A stretch of DNA of 64,000 nucleotides from Streptomyces sp. SCSIO 75703 (GCF_036607905.1 NZ_CP144555.1:3472001-3536000); one strand, 5' to 3'. Positions 1 to 6,928 are shown, numbered from the stretch's first letter. Notes: generated from the letters alone by a model not told the origin. Numbers and translations: made by a program.

Positions 1-589
1 GCGGGGGCTCGGTGGCGGTGGTGAGTTCGAGGTCCCAGGCGTCCGACGGGGCGTCCGGTGTGCGGGAGCGCTCGACGACGAGGCGGTACGTGCCGGCGTC
101 CTGGCAGCGGGTCCGGCCGGAGGAGATCTCGCGCAGGACGAGGGCGGTGACCGGGCGGGGGCTGCGGGCGGCCCCGAAGGTCGCGCTGTCGGAGGAGCAG
201 GAACCGCCGGCCGCGTCCTGGAGGGAGACCCGGATGCCGTCGGCGGCGGCGACCTCGGCGCCGGGGGCCGGGACGGCGGTGACGGACACGTAGGCGGTCG
301 AGGCCGCGTCCAGGTCGACGCGGAAGTGGACGGGTCCGCCCGGCGACAGGGAACTGCGGTGGACGGCGCCCGGTTCGAGCGCCACGGCGTCCGCGGGGTC
401 GTTCGCGCCCTCGACGGGCACGGCGTCCCCGGCGAAGGCGTAGCCCGGGTTCCCGGCCGCGAGGGCGGCTCCGCCCGGCAACACCGCCGTCGTGGCCAGC
501 GCGGCACCCGCGGCGACCAGCCGTACGAGCCCCCTCGTGCCGGCGCGCCCCGGCGCCGCCCCCCGGCGCGCCCCGTTGCCTCGCCCCAT
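1..589 (-). CDS. Secreted protein, 3' part outside the window
   Basis: Reads on the minus strand from ATG at 589 and runs off the window edge without a stop, so about 196 residues are visible. The first ~45 residues look like a signal peptide: a basic start (MGRGNGARRGAAPGRAG), a hydrophobic stretch of Leu, Val and Ala, then an Ala-Leu-Ala-Ala cleavage-like site. The rest is a beta-rich extracellular-looking sequence with two cysteine positions (near CSSD and RCQD). It follows the DLW-39 gene on the same strand, separated by a terminator. I do not recognise the family; it may be a longer secreted protein whose C-terminal domain lies off the window. Confidence 0.7.
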   Translation of the reverse strand, partial: MGRGNGARRGAAPGRAGTRGLVRLVAAGAALATTAVLPGGAALAAGNPGYAFAGDAVPVEGANDPADAVALEPGAVHRSSLSPGGPVHFRVDLDAASTAYVSVTAVPAPGAEVAAADGIRVSLQDAAGGSCSSDSATFGAARSPRPVTALVLREISSGRTRCQDAGTYRLVVERSRTPDAPSDAWDLELTTATEPP

Positions 590-688
590 CGCCGCCACCC
601 CTCGCGCCCACCGTCGTCCCGGGCCGGAACGGGCCCCGGACCATCCTGCCGCGCGCCGCGCCAGCACCGGGCAGCTTCCGGACAACAC

Positions 689-716
689 AAAACCCCGACC
701 GCAGGACGGCCGGGGT
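689..716 (-). terminator. Intrinsic terminator after the DLW-39 gene
   Basis: A 10-bp stem (692-701 with 707-716, one G-T pair) and a 5-nt loop. On the minus strand the stem is followed by TTTTGTGTT. It lies between the stop of the DLW-39 gene and the start of the secreted protein gene. Confidence 0.7.
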
Positions 717-745
717 CTGCTCGGGACCGGATGTGCCGGTCGTGC

Positions 746-874
746 TCAGGAACCCGTGGGCACGGAGTCAGTCGCCTCCGTCCACAGGTCCTGCTCGGCG
801 CGATCCGCCTGGATCTGGCGGTACACGAGGAGCCCGCCGATGGCGGCCAGTGCGACCAGGAGAAGCTTCTTCAC
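746..874 (-). CDS. DLW-39 family small membrane-anchored peptide
   Basis: A 42-residue peptide starting at GTG 874: MKKLLLVALAAIGGLLVYRQ, then a charged stretch containing the tripeptide Asp-Leu-Trp at residues 29-31, ending at TGA 746-748. The Lys-Lys start followed by one hydrophobic helix predicts a membrane anchor with a short soluble tail. The family takes its name from the DLW motif and a length near 39; it is found near gyrA/tRNA-Ile in actinomycetes, which fits this position. The function is unknown. A TATAGT hexamer lies about 45 nt upstream on the minus strand (919-924), but no good -35 is visible. Confidence 0.85.
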   Translation of the reverse strand: MKKLLLVALAAIGGLLVYRQIQADRAEQDLWTEATDSVPTGS

Positions 875-1210
875 CGCGCGACCTCGTCTTTCTTGACGTA
901 GGGGACCTCTGGCGCCCGACTATACACACCGGCCGATACCGATCAGTGACCTGATGGGCTTGTCAACTGGCCGTCTTCGCACCTCAGTAGGCGACACCCC
1001 ACCCGTTCCGATCGGAGGGTGATCACACCCCCACGGACGGTGACTTCACCCGACTTCCTCCCGCCTGCACCCCTTTTCATCCCTCTTGCGGCCATCCGAG
1101 TGGTGTTCATCTGAACATCGCGGCGGCGCGGGCGTCGGTCCACCACTTCACGATCCACATACACATCATGAGGAAAGTACGCAAATCGCCCAACCTGAAA
1201 GTGAGGGGCC
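875..1210. other. Divergent intergenic region
   Basis: 336 bp between the divergent DLW-39 gene and the 116-aa gene. I see no RNA gene or strong hairpin. It must hold both promoters; the only visible element is TATAGT on the minus strand at 919-924. The tRNA-Ala that I recall near this position in other streptomycetes is not present. Confidence 0.4.
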
Positions 1211-1561
1211 ATGGCCCGGAACAAGGTCATGACGCTGTGGACCGCCATCGTCACCGCCTTCCTCGCGCTCTGCGCGGCGCTCGGCTTCGTCTCCACGACG
1301 GCCGCCGCGGCCGTACCGCAGACCGGCACCCACAGCAACACGGAGCGCGCGGCCGAGCGGACCGCACCCGCGGCGGCGTCCCGGCCCTGGTCCCGACCCG
1401 GCTCCCTGCCCCCCACGATGAAGCAGCGCATCCGCGCCGAGGCCCACGGCTCGGCTCCCCGGTGCCGGCACATCCCCCCGGCCGACACGGCCCGCTCCGC
1501 CGGCCCCCTGTGCGGCGTCCCCGAGCCCCCGGCCCAGCACACGGCACCGCTCCAGCGCTGA
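1211..1561 (+). CDS. Small secreted or membrane-anchored protein (DUF6344-like)
   Basis: 116 residues from ATG 1211, preceded by the purine-rich GAAAGTGAGGGG. The N-terminus MARNKVMTLWTAIVTAFLAL is followed by more hydrophobic residues and Ala-Ala-Ala-Ala near residue 35, so it looks like an uncleaved anchor or signal peptide. The rest is Pro/Arg-rich and low in complexity. The N-terminal pattern NKVM-LWTAIVTA resembles what I remember as DUF6344 of Streptomyces; that assignment is from memory only. A hairpin terminator at 1628-1660 closes the unit. Confidence 0.7.
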   Translation: MARNKVMTLWTAIVTAFLALCAALGFVSTTAAAAVPQTGTHSNTERAAERTAPAAASRPWSRPGSLPPTMKQRIRAEAHGSAPRCRHIPPADTARSAGPLCGVPEPPAQHTAPLQR

Positions 1562-1627
1562 GCACCCCTTCGCGGACCCCGTCCGCGCCCGACGCCCCGG
1601 CGATTGCGTACCCCGAACCACGCGTCC

Positions 1628-1660
1628 AAGGCCCGGCAGCTCCCAGAGCCGCCGGGCCTT
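1628..1660 (+). terminator. Intrinsic terminator after the 116-aa gene
   Basis: A perfect 10-bp stem, AAGGCCCGGC (1628-1637) with GCCGGGCCTT (1651-1660), with a 13-nt loop, starting 67 nt after the stop codon at 1561. Confidence 0.75.
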
Positions 1661-1740
1661 CGCCGTTCCCCAAGGCCCCCGCCCTCGCCGAGCACCCGGG
1701 CGCGGGAGAGTCCAGCGGGAGACGGGACGCCGGGAGCACG

Positions 1741-1905
1741 GGGCCGGCGGACGCACCGCCGACCGGCTGTCAGACCGCGACCGGCACGGCGCTGCCCGTC
1801 ATCGCCCTCATGTCCATCGCGCGCCCCGCCTACGACCACGGCGTCGCGGGCCGCACCGACGGCCCCGCGAGCAGCGGCACCCGCGCCCCACCCGTCCACC
1901 GGGGC
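1741..1905 (+). pseudogene. Decayed copy of the neighbouring 105-aa membrane protein gene
   Basis: The reading frame at 1759-1881 encodes TGCQ, then ALPVIALM, then Y-x2-G-x-AG, then SG. The same order appears in the intact gene at 2092 as TGRQ, ALLVIDLM, Y-x-GYGIAG, SG. The DNA is also clearly alignable (for example GCGCTGCCCGTCATCGCCCT against GCGCTCCTCGTCATCGACCT). This copy has no start codon or ribosome binding site in register and its 3' half does not align. I read it as a degenerate duplication, not a gene. Confidence 0.55.
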
Positions 1906-2091
1906 CGCCCCCGCACGGCACGTGACAGCCGCCGGTGTCAGCGCAGAGTGCCGGCCTTGAAAGATCCGACCTGGGTGCCTCAGGAGAGCGGCGCCTCTGA
2001 GTACCCGTGCTCATGTGCGGTGCCCGCCAGAAGAGCATGCTGGCCGCGTGTGCTCGGCAGATCTTCACCTGAAGACGGGACGGCGGTGGGC

Positions 2092-2409
2092 ATGAGGCGG
2101 GCGAACGAGCCGTCAACCGGCCGACAGATCGGGGTCAGCGTGGCGCTCCTCGTCATCGACCTCATGGTCGTCGCCGGGATGCTGTACGGCTACGGGATAG
2201 CGGGATGGGCCGACAGCTACGACAGTGACAGTGGCAGTCCGTCGAGTGCGTCGGAGACGGCATCGGGGGCTGCGTGGCTCCTGGGAGGCGGCGCGGTGGT
2301 CACGGGCGGTGGCCTCCTCGCCCTGGGATGGCGTATTCCCGGCCTCGCGCAGGTGGTTGTCCTCGGGTGCGGTGCGGCGCTGTTCTCGCATCTCGCCGGC
2401 GGAAGCTAG
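2092..2409 (+). CDS. Small membrane protein (DUF6234-like)
   Basis: 105 residues from ATG 2092, preceded by GGCGGTGGG. It has a hydrophobic helix at about residues 14-36, a Ser/Asp/Gly-rich loop at about 40-58, then two further hydrophobic segments up to the C-terminus. The architecture recalls small Streptomyces membrane proteins I know as DUF6234, from memory only. The open frame extends far upstream, but the upstream part includes the pseudogene copy and lacks a convincing start, so I place the start here. It is the last chromosomal gene before attL. Confidence 0.6.
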   Translation: MRRANEPSTGRQIGVSVALLVIDLMVVAGMLYGYGIAGWADSYDSDSGSPSSASETASGAAWLLGGGAVVTGGGLLALGWRIPGLAQVVVLGCGAALFSHLAGGS

Positions 2410-2424
2410 CGCGCGTCTGCCCAG

Positions 2425-2476
2425 CCGGAGGCGGGAAGCGCGCTCGGCGGACGACCGCGGCCGGGGCTTGATGAGG
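2425..2476. repeat. Dispersed ~52-bp repeat, copy A (outside attL)
   Basis: Shares GGGAAGCGCGC-x-CGGCGGA and GCCGGGGCTTGATGAGG, in the same order, with copy B at 3486-3538 inside the integrated element. About 100 bp left of attL, on the chromosomal side. Confidence 0.55.
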
Positions 2477-2534
2477 CGGAGCGAGCGGCAACAGCCCTGT
2501 TCGAGCGCTCGGGGCTGATGCCAGCAGGAACGCA

Positions 2535-2566
2535 AAGACCCCCAGTGGCTACCGACTGGGGGTCTT
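2535..2566 (-). terminator. Original terminator of tRNA-Ile
   Basis: A perfect 12-bp stem, AAGACCCCCAGT (2535-2546) with ACTGGGGGTCTT (2555-2566). On the minus strand it is followed by TTTGCG. It lies a few bases beyond the displaced tRNA-Ile 3' end in attL, so it is the chromosomal terminator that served the tRNA before integration. Confidence 0.75.
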
Positions 2567-2570
2567 CCGT

Positions 2571-2617
2571 CTGGTGGGGCTAACAGGATTTGAACCTGTG
2601 GCCTCATCCTTATCAGG
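2571..2617 (-). other. attL: 47-bp core, displaced 3' half of tRNA-Ile
   Basis: Identical over 47 bp to 12462-12508. Read on the minus strand it starts in the anticodon arm (CCTGATAAGG), goes through the T arm and acceptor strand, and includes the encoded CCA plus one G. Outside these 47 bp the two ends diverge at once on the tRNA 5' side. It is a tRNA fragment, not a functional tRNA. Confidence 0.93.
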
Positions 2618-2809
2618 TCGATCAGAGGCGGTCGGCGGCCCTGGGGAACCTGCTGCGTCCCTTGTCTGCTGGTCCGCCGAGGTTCGCTTCTGATCGCCAC
2701 TAGCCGGGCTTGTTGGTGTCAGGCGCTGATGTCACGCTCAGGCTCGGTCTTGACAAACTGACCGGTCGACCCCCGCTGCGCGCCCGCCATTCTGGGGCGC
2801 GACGCGCTT
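2618..2809. other. attL-proximal non-coding region with imperfect hairpin
   Basis: No gene is seen. GATCAGAGGCG (2620-2630) pairs with CGCTTCTGATC (2685-2695) with one mismatch, and GTCGGCGG (2631-2638) pairs with most of CCGCCGAG (2674-2681), giving a hairpin-like region directly inside attL. It could be a recombinase or Xis arm site; this is inference. Confidence 0.35.
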
Positions 2810-3013
2810 TCAGCAATGAATCCGCAGTTCGCCTTCGTTGCAGAGGATGACGACCTGGTCCCCCGTCTCAAGAACGTGGAAGTGGCGCTCACGCGCGATC
2901 TTGATGATCTCTTCCAACGCACCAAACCGCTCCACGTCGTAGATCGACCGGCGCACGACGCCACCTTGACTCGCCTGCGCCGCCCGGAATATCTGATCAA
3001 CCCATGCTCCCAT
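2810..3013 (-). CDS. 67-aa hypothetical AICE protein
   Basis: Starts at ATG 3013 (MGAWVDQIFRAAQASQGG...) and ends ...GELRIHC at TGA 2810-2812. A stop codon (TAG) lies four codons upstream of the ATG in the same frame, so this is the first possible start; no Shine-Dalgarno is seen. The composition is protein-like, with an amphipathic first half and a second half that looks like alternating helix and strand (EEIIKIARERHFHV, then DQVVILC). I do not recognise a named domain. It lies alone between attL and the inverted repeat, reading toward attL. Confidence 0.6.
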   Translation of the reverse strand: MGAWVDQIFRAAQASQGGVVRRSIYDVERFGALEEIIKIARERHFHVLETGDQVVILCNEGELRIHC

Positions 3014-3131
3014 GAAGGCAAGCTACAACTTGATCTCTGAGTCTCACTGGTGATTGTGGAAGTTGGCGAAGCCATCGGGGTAACGCGAAGTTGACGCAGT
3101 TCCTCCGCACCTCAACCCACCACTCACCCCA

Positions 3132-3283
3132 GCTCCCATCCCGTACGCCGTCGACCCACACACCGTGGAGCGGGCGTGGTTCAGGGGCGTCAAGGTGGAG
3201 CGCGCCACTGTACGAACGACCTTGACGCCCCTGGGCCGCGTCTGCTCGGCTCTGCCTGGGTCGACGGCGTACGGGATGGGAGC
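3132..3283. repeat. 152-bp inverted repeat in the AICE
   Basis: Outer arms of 27 bp are perfect (3132-3158 with 3257-3283, containing CCGTACGCCGTCGACCCA and its complement). Inner arms of 15 bp are also perfect (CAGGGGCGTCAAGGT, 3182-3196, with 3219-3233). The stretches between are partly complementary, so the whole 152 bp can fold as one long hairpin. It is non-coding. Candidates are a single-strand origin for rolling-circle replication, a transfer-related site, or a nested MITE-like insertion. Confidence 0.8.
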
Positions 3284-3485
3284 ACCCACGCACGCCACTA
3301 CTGACCCGCAGCCGGGAACGGCGCCCCCTCCATCCCGGTGCCGGCCGATCCCCCGCCGGAGGCATTGCCTTGACCGCGGGCCGCTCTGTGCTGTGATCGC
3401 CTCATGGCCTCGGCCCTATCCACGTGTGGGCGCGCGTCGGCGCAGCGCGGGCGGAGCGGGCCGGAGGCAGGAGCGGCGCCCGGAG

Positions 3486-3538
3486 CGGAGCCGGGAAGCG
3501 CGCCCGGCGGAGCGGAGCGCAGCCGGGGCTTGATGAGG
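3486..3538. repeat. Dispersed ~52-bp repeat, copy B (inside AICE)
   Basis: Matches copy A (2425-2476) at CGGGAAGCGCGC-x-CGGCGGA and GCCGGGGCTTGATGAGG, with a short variable middle. It ends 30 bp from the stop of the HAD phosphatase gene. Confidence 0.55.
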
Positions 3539-3567
3539 TAGAGAAACCTGTAACAACTGGAGCCGAG

Positions 3568-4251
3568 CTAGCTGAGTGCGCCGGCGATGGTCGCCATGTC
3601 TTCCGTGATGGCTTCGGCTCCGGCTTCGGCGAGTGTGCGCAGCTTGCGGGGCTTGTTTGCGTAGCCGATGGCGGTTCCCCCCGCGGCGTGGGCAGCTTGG
3701 ACGTCGGTCACGGAATCGCCGATGAGTACGCACCCTTCAGGTGACACGTCGAGAGCTTCGGCGGCCCCGAGTAGAGCATGGGGGCTCGGCTTCATCAGGT
3801 CGGGCCGGTGCGGAGTTCGCCCAACCACAACATCCACGAAGTCGGACAACTCGTGTCGGGCAAGATACCGGCGGGCACACTCCCCCGAGTTGTTCGTCAC
3901 CACCCCGATCCGCCGGCCTGACTTCCTGACCGCCGTCAGCGCTTCGGCTGCACCCCTGGTCGGCTCTCCCGCCGCGTCCACGGCCTCGATCTCCGCAGCG
4001 ATCAGCGCCGCTTCGACCTTGCCACTCAGCGAACGGTTGAAGTCGTAGGTCATGCTCAGGACTTCCAGCGGGTCGCTGGTACCTACGAGCTTGCTCCAAA
4101 GTTCCGGGGCATCCTCTGCAACGAGTCGAGACAGACCCGCGGCAACCTCCGGTGCCGGCAACCCTCCGAACACGTGACACAGCGGTCCGTCGAAGTCGAA
4201 CAGCACGGCTTCGGCAGCCGCGAGGGTCCTGGCCAGACGGTCACTGATCAT
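3568..4251 (-). CDS. HAD-superfamily phosphatase
   Basis: 227 residues from ATG 4251. HAD motifs are in order: motif I LFDFDGP with Asp19 and Asp21, motif II VVTNNS, the motif III Lys in LMKPSP, and motif IV IGDSVTDVQAA. Together they predict a soluble cytosolic phosphatase of the phosphoglycolate-phosphatase/Gph type; the substrate cannot be read from sequence. The start overlaps the end of the GntR gene by 11 bp, so the two are probably translationally coupled. In pSAM2 a Nudix hydrolase gene (pif) is near the regulator; this phosphatase may occupy a comparable slot, which is inference. An earlier start inside the GntR gene is possible but less likely. Confidence 0.85.
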   Translation of the reverse strand: MISDRLARTLAAAEAVLFDFDGPLCHVFGGLPAPEVAAGLSRLVAEDAPELWSKLVGTSDPLEVLSMTYDFNRSLSGKVEAALIAAEIEAVDAAGEPTRGAAEALTAVRKSGRRIGVVTNNSGECARRYLARHELSDFVDVVVGRTPHRPDLMKPSPHALLGAAEALDVSPEGCVLIGDSVTDVQAAHAAGGTAIGYANKPRKLRTLAEAGAEAITEDMATIAGALS

Positions 4252-5107
4252 CAAGGTTGCACTCCCTGGCAATGGTGCTCCACCAGCTCTCGAACCACGC
4301 TTGCGCCTGCTGGACCTGCGTCGCGCCGTGGGAGGAGTCACCCTCGTTCACCGAGTGATGGAACAGGACCGTGTCCTTACCCAGCACGTCGTAGATGTCG
4401 ATCGTCTCTCCCTGGGCGACAACCTTGTTGGGCTGGACCAGGTAGTAGCCGGTGAACACGTCACTTCCGTTGATCACGTACAGCTTGAACGGCGGCGTGC
4501 CGCTGTAGACACGAACCTCGACTTCCGTTTCCGGTACGAGCCCGAGGTGTTCCAGCTCCTTGACCGAGTCCCTGATGCTGCGGGCGTATCCCAGCATGAT
4601 CCCGTTCATGCGCTTGCGAAGACGTTGGTCATCCGACCCGTCGTCCTTGCGCACGGGTACCGCTTGCGGCAGGGACATGTCTGGCACAAGCACACGAACA
4701 TGGATGCTCGTCGGGGTCAGGCGACCAATCCTGATCTTGTCCAGGGGCTCCTGGAGCGCACCGTGCAACGTTTCGCTTGAGAATCCGGCGAAGTCGATCG
4801 ACACCTGTTGAGCCGTGAACGCCTGCTCGACGTACGGGCGCAGCCCTGCCGGCCGCTCCGTACGGTTCCGGACGTACACCCCACTGCCCTTACGGGAGAC
4901 AACCAGCCCTTCGTCTTCCAGCTCACGTAGGGCGCGCTGAATCGTCGCGCGGGCGAAGCCGTACAGCTCCGTCAGCTTTTGGTGAGAGGGAAGCTTTTCA
5001 CCCGGGGCCAGCCTCTTCGTGCGGATCGCGGCTCCCAGGCTGCTTGCGACCTGCTCGTACGGCGGTCGGTCGTCGTCGGGGTCCAGGGGGTCTGGGGTGA
5101 AAGCCAT
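4241..5107 (-). CDS. GntR-family transcriptional regulator (KorSA-like)
   Basis: 288 residues from ATG 5107. Residues ~14-83 are a winged helix-turn-helix of the GntR type (PPYEQVASSLGAAIRTKRLA, then LPSHQKLTELYGFARATIQR and a wing RKGSGVYV). The C-terminal ~200 residues are a ligand-sensing-type domain I cannot name with confidence; it lacks an obvious UTRA pattern. It is divergent from the transfer genes, as KorSA is in pSAM2, so it probably represses transfer and its own promoter. No Shine-Dalgarno is visible before this ATG; a longer frame exists to 5224 but would run into the promoter palindromes. Coupled by overlap to the HAD gene. Confidence 0.85.
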   Translation of the reverse strand: MAFTPDPLDPDDDRPPYEQVASSLGAAIRTKRLAPGEKLPSHQKLTELYGFARATIQRALRELEDEGLVVSRKGSGVYVRNRTERPAGLRPYVEQAFTAQQVSIDFAGFSSETLHGALQEPLDKIRIGRLTPTSIHVRVLVPDMSLPQAVPVRKDDGSDDQRLRKRMNGIMLGYARSIRDSVKELEHLGLVPETEVEVRVYSGTPPFKLYVINGSDVFTGYYLVQPNKVVAQGETIDIYDVLGKDTVLFHHSVNEGDSSHGATQVQQAQAWFESWWSTIARECNLDDQ

Positions 5108-5238
5108 GAGGCGATGGTACGCGTCGGGAGGCACGCAGCACAGCCAGGACAGCCAGGTGTTGACATGGCTAGCCAGCATGCTTACGTTAGTCACGTAGCC
5201 AATCGGGCTAGCCAAGTCAGTCACTTACTGGAGGCATC
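5108..5238 (+). promoter_or_regulatory. Divergent control region with GGCTAGCC operator-like palindromes
   Basis: A promoter candidate on the plus strand: TTGACA (5160-5165), 17 bp, TACGTT (5183-5188). Two palindromes containing GGCTAGCC lie at 5166-5175 (between -35 and -10) and 5205-5214 (downstream of the expected start). AGTCAC occurs twice nearby. Such placement fits repressor operators for the adjacent GntR protein. GGAGG at about 5230 is the ribosome binding site of the next gene. Confidence 0.6.
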
Positions 5239-5571
5239 ATGCCGTCCTTCAAGATCGACCTCTCCAGCGCCGTGGTGTTCGTGGCGACCGCGCCCGAGCC
5301 GAAGATGGCGAACAAGAAGACCGGTGAGCGGGCCGTGGACCGGGAGACCGGTGCGGGTCTGTCGACCGTGGGCCTGCTGGTCTCGGACGAGGGGGAGGGC
5401 AGTCTCTACCAGGTGACCGTGCCCGAGACGGGGCTCTCCGACGGGCTGGCGCCGGGTATGCCGGTGGCGGTGACCGGGCTGAGGGCGCGGGACTGGGAGA
5501 ACGAGTTCAACGGCCAGAAGCGGCACGGGATCGCGTTCCGCGCGGTGGCGGTCACCCCGCTCGGAGCCTGA
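5239..5571 (+). CDS. SCO3933-like AICE regulatory protein
   Basis: 110 residues from ATG 5239, with TACTGGAGGC just upstream. It has no signal peptide or membrane helix; the sequence looks like a small beta-barrel (VVFVATAPEPKM, then VGLLVSDEG and PVAVTGLRA). It resembles the SCO3933 family of Streptomyces mobile elements as I remember it, which typically precedes the traB-like gene. First gene of the plus-strand transfer operon; the stop is 2 bp before the next start. The molecular role is unknown. Confidence 0.75.
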   Translation: MPSFKIDLSSAVVFVATAPEPKMANKKTGERAVDRETGAGLSTVGLLVSDEGEGSLYQVTVPETGLSDGLAPGMPVAVTGLRARDWENEFNGQKRHGIAFRAVAVTPLGA

Positions 5572-5573
5572 TC

Positions 5574-6908
5574 ATGAGCGGCCTGACGATGTGGCTGGAG
5601 GCTACGGGCGTCCTGGCGGGTGCCGGTGGCCTCGGCTACGCGAAGCAGCGGGCGCCCCGCGTGTACTGGTCGACGGTGGGTCTGCCGCTGACGTGGGGCC
5701 GGTTCACCTGGTCGTACCGGTCCACGATGGAGGTGTGCGGGCTCACGGTGCAGCCTGCTGGGTTCCGTGCCTTCATGACGCGCAACGTGGCTCGTCGTGA
5801 GGTGCGGCCGGTGCCGCCGCAGGTCCGTCGTATCCGCCCCTCCTCGGCCGGGCTGCGTATCACGCTGCGTCTCCCGGCCGGCCTGGAGCCTGCTGACGTG
5901 GCCACCTCCTCGGAGCGGCTGCGTCACGCGTTCGGCGTGCAGTCGGTGACCGTGGCGGAGACCCGGCCCGGCCATGTGGAACTGCGGATGACGGGCTACG
6001 ACGTGCTGCGCCGGGTCCGTCTCCCGCGTTCCGCGCAGCCCTCCGGCCTTCGGGTTCCGGTGGCTCTACGGGAGGACGGCACGGTCTTCGAGCGGGACTA
6101 CCGCGCGGTTCCGATGGCGCTGACCCTCGGCGCCACGCTGTCCGGCAAGTCCGTCTACCAGCGCAATCTGGTCAAAGGGCTGGCCAAGCTCCCGGTTGGT
6201 TTGATCGGCATCGACTGCAAGCGCGGTGTCGAGCACAGCCGCTACGCGCCGCGCCTGTCGGCCCTGGCCACGGACCCGGACATGGCCGGGCGCCTGATAG
6301 ACGCGCTGGTCCTGGAGATGGGCGAGCGGTTCGACCTCCTCGCTCTGCACGGTGTCTCGGACGTGTGGGACCTGCCGGCGAAGCTGCGGCCGGTGCCGCT
6401 GGTCGTCCTGATCGATGAGGTGGCAGAGCTGTTCTTCGTCACCTCGAAGAAGGATGAGGCGGCGCGGGACCGGACGGTCATGCAACTGGTGCGACTGGGG
6501 CAGATGGCCCGTGCGGTCGGCATCTATCTGGAGGTCTGCGGGCAGCGCTTCGGCTCCGACCTCGGCAGAGGCGCCACCGCGTTACGAGCCCAGCTCACCG
6601 GGCGTGTGGTCCACCGGGTCAACGACAAGCAGACCGCCGAAATGGGCCTGGGTGACATCGCCCCGGATGCGGTGGTGGCGGTGACCTCGATCCGGGCGGA
6701 CCGTCCCGGCGTCGCGGTGGCCGGTGACACCTCCGGTGGCTGGTCCCGCATCCGTACCCCGGAGACCTCGCCGGCCGAAGCAGCGGCCGTGTGCCGGGAG
6801 TTCGCCCACCTGACCCCGGATCTGCCGTTCCTGGCCCCGTTCCGGCCCCCGGCCGGGCAGGTGCCGCCGATGCCCACCGTCCCGCCGCTGGTCACCCCGC
6901 AGCCCTGA
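5574..6908 (+). CDS. TraB/TraSA-type FtsK/SpoIIIE DNA translocase
   Basis: 444 residues. Walker A is GATLSGKS (residues 186-193) and Walker B is PLVVLIDE (Asp281, Glu282); the C-terminal half continues the FtsK/SpoIIIE fold (QLVRLGQMARAVGIYLEVCGQR). The N-terminus has a short hydrophobic segment, then a basic region. Proteins of this class move double-stranded plasmid DNA from donor to recipient mycelium as a membrane hexamer. Residue 337 is encoded by TTA (6582-6584), the rare leucine codon read by bldA tRNA in Streptomyces, so its translation may be developmentally delayed. Two bp after the previous gene, 20 bp before the next. Confidence 0.92.
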   Translation: MSGLTMWLEATGVLAGAGGLGYAKQRAPRVYWSTVGLPLTWGRFTWSYRSTMEVCGLTVQPAGFRAFMTRNVARREVRPVPPQVRRIRPSSAGLRITLRLPAGLEPADVATSSERLRHAFGVQSVTVAETRPGHVELRMTGYDVLRRVRLPRSAQPSGLRVPVALREDGTVFERDYRAVPMALTLGATLSGKSVYQRNLVKGLAKLPVGLIGIDCKRGVEHSRYAPRLSALATDPDMAGRLIDALVLEMGERFDLLALHGVSDVWDLPAKLRPVPLVVLIDEVAELFFVTSKKDEAARDRTVMQLVRLGQMARAVGIYLEVCGQRFGSDLGRGATALRAQLTGRVVHRVNDKQTAEMGLGDIAPDAVVAVTSIRADRPGVAVAGDTSGGWSRIRTPETSPAEAAAVCREFAHLTPDLPFLAPFRPPAGQVPPMPTVPPLVTPQP

Positions 6909-6928
6909 CCGGAGGGAGGTGAAGAGCC

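Larger units (their letters stand above)
3014..3567. other. Non-coding region around the inverted repeat
   Basis: 554 bp without a convincing gene. It holds the 152-bp inverted repeat, a GGAGCGG-rich stretch (3440-3490) and dispersed repeat copy B. Short open frames on both strands across the inverted repeat encode near-identical peptides because of its symmetry and are not genes. Confidence 0.5.

Noticed and set aside
1168..2409. One 413-codon plus-strand frame
   Set aside because: It is crossed by the 116-aa gene in another frame and a terminator at 1628-1660; only its last 105 codons have protein character with a plausible start.
2410..2570. A tRNA-Ala gene expected beside tRNA-Ile
   Set aside because: No cloverleaf or Ala anticodon arm could be found on either strand here or in 875-1210.
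3044..3533. Short open frames on both strands over the inverted repeat
   Set aside because: They encode mirrored peptides because the DNA is palindromic; no ribosome site or coding bias.
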